NCBI GenBank assembly: GCA_964513415.1
Contig: CAZEMX010000101.1
Location: 1-7,099 of the forward strand
Length of the DNA stretch: 7,099 bases
Source of the DNA: Methanomethylicus sp964513415
GTDB taxonomy: Archaea; Thermoproteota; Methanomethylicia; Methanomethylicales; Methanomethylicaceae
Reading direction: 5' to 3'
Position numbers and translations under genes: made by a program. The notes under the pieces were generated by a model, which was not told the origin of the DNA, searched no databases, and saw only the letters and a program-made list of their open reading frames with translations. Of this stretch, positions 6,739-7,099 are shown piece after piece. The first letter of the stretch is position 1. Every line of letters begins with the position of its first letter.

Positions 6739-6976
6739 ATTTTTCTTTCACAATAGTATAAATTAATTTAAAATTTAATAATTCCATCATTTCATCAGGT
6801 GTAAATTGAATGTTAAATTTTTTTTCTAAAGATAATATTAAATTCATATGCCGAAGGCTATCCCAATTTGGAATAGTTTCTGGTGATGAAAATTCTTCGA
6901 TTAAATTTTTTTCAATGCCAAATATATCAGCCATAACTTCTTTAATTTCATCATCTAAATTAATATTATTTTTCAT
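6722..6976 (-). CDS. Acyl carrier protein (PP-binding domain), 84 aa
   Basis: This is a small acidic carrier protein of the acyl/peptidyl carrier family, modified on Ser40 by a phosphopantetheine arm that holds an acyl thioester. The site is clear in NWDSLRHMNLI (37-47), with W38, D39, S40 and L41. The helices read DDEIKEVMADIFGI, then LEKKFNIQFTPDEMM, as expected, and 84 aa is normal for a discrete ACP. This version resembles the free-standing carriers found next to FkbH-like HAD proteins in glycan and polyketide loci rather than a fatty-acid AcpP. The ATG at 6976 has GAGG 6 nt upstream, and the gene overlaps the preceding gene's end by 11 nt. Its stop (TGA) lies 17 nt inside the GT2 gene. 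It is probably a dedicated carrier that supplies an acyl or glyceroyl group for decorating the glycan. The acyl group is not determinable here. Confidence 0.88.
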   Translation of the reverse strand: MKNNINLDDEIKEVMADIFGIEKNLIEEFSSPETIPNWDSLRHMNLILSLEKKFNIQFTPDEMMELLNFKLIYTIVKEKYETNN

Positions 6977-7099
6977 AAGAAACCTCGATATATGGTATAT
7001 AGTTTTTATAATAATTTTCTTCTTCTAATGAAAATAAATAAGATTTATTACCAAGATTTATATCTTCATTAATCAATAAAAAACCTGTTTCTTCATAAA
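6966..7099 (-). CDS. C-terminal end of a protein upstream of the ACP, likely FkbH-like HAD/GNAT (truncated by window edge)
   Basis: A reading frame enters at the right edge (first full codon at 7097) and gives 43 residues to a TAA at 6968-6966. It starts YEETGFLLI and ends NYIPYIEVSYEK. Only the tail is visible, so recognition is limited. The pattern Y-E-x-x-G-F-x-L-I, then a Y-L-F-S-L strand and a closing I-P-Y-I-E-V, resembles the GNAT-like C-terminus of FkbH/HAD-IIIC proteins (family text: F-Y-E-x-x-G-F near the end). Such genes often sit directly upstream of a free-standing carrier protein, as here. Known members take a phosphoglyceryl or related group and load it as a thioester on an ACP. 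The gene overlaps the ACP start by 11 nt, so translation is coupled. The frame is credible because it is open across the visible end and closes just past the ACP start. The family name is inference from a short tail plus context. Another acyl-handling enzyme is possible. Confidence 0.6.
   Translation of the reverse strand, partial: YEETGFLLINEDINLGNKSYLFSLEEENYYKNYIPYIEVSYEK
6983..6986 (-). promoter_or_regulatory. Ribosome binding site of the acyl carrier gene
   Basis: On the minus strand this reads GAGG, followed by TTTCTT and then the ATG at 6976-6974. It lies inside the last codons of the upstream gene and supports the chosen carrier start. Confidence 0.65.

Noticed and set aside
515..6976. 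Recoding of TGA (code 4 or 25) in view of the extreme A/T content
   Set aside because: Trp is always TGG in the recognised proteins. TGA appears only at gene ends that fit overlaps with the next gene.
6810..7028. Plus-strand open frame of 72 codons
   Set aside because: It is antisense to the acyl carrier gene and the coupled upstream gene, both of which are supported by motif or frame. The translation has no recognisable features.
1..7099. tRNA, rRNA, CRISPR repeats, insertion sequence ends or phage genes
   Set aside because: Nothing of the kind is visible on either strand, and nearly all of the sequence is accounted for by the minus-strand genes.

Overview
The window is a strongly A+T-rich piece of a bacterial chromosome. 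All recognisable genes lie on the minus strand. TGA occurs only as a terminator (the stops of the membrane protein at 4917 and of the carrier protein at 6722) and Trp is written TGG, so the standard bacterial code 11 applies. Candidate Shine-Dalgarno sites (AAAGAGG, GAGG, AAGGA) and a TTGACA/TAAAAT promoter point to an ordinary sigma-70-type bacterium. The phylum cannot be fixed from this sequence. A surface-glycan locus of this kind suggests a cell with lipopolysaccharide, a capsule or another polyprenyl-linked glycan.

Layout, in transcription order from right to left. The right edge holds the last 43 residues of a gene that looks like the end of an FkbH-type HAD/GNAT protein (6966-7099). 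It overlaps an acyl carrier protein (6722-6976), which overlaps a DPM1-like family 2 glycosyltransferase (5887-6738). That gene overlaps a multi-pass membrane protein of the UPF0104/LPG_synthase_TM family (4917-5909), which shares ATGA with a radical SAM/SPASM enzyme (3973-4920). Next come a WbqC-family protein (3276-3995), an extended SDR sugar-nucleotide 4,6-dehydratase or epimerase (2230-3270), and a GT-C fold membrane glycosyltransferase (515-2209). The first six overlap in sequence, and the last two junctions leave only 5 and 20 nt, so this is one tightly coupled operon that continues beyond the right edge. After a 191-nt A/T-only spacer (possible weak terminator, then a good promoter) the operon gives way to argC, the arginine biosynthesis reductase, cut by the left edge.

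How the genes may work together (inference). The dehydratase modifies a sugar nucleotide. The GT2 protein may make a polyprenyl-phosphate sugar, which the UPF0104 protein might move or help handle and which the GT-C protein could use as donor outside the membrane. FkbH-like protein plus carrier protein form an acyl- or glyceroyl-thioester branch that could decorate the glycan. WbqC and the radical SAM enzyme are candidate decoration enzymes of unknown chemistry. The combination of a carrier-protein branch, radical SAM/SPASM and WbqC in one overlapping operon is the most interesting aspect of the window. No RNA gene, CRISPR array, insertion sequence or phage gene is visible.
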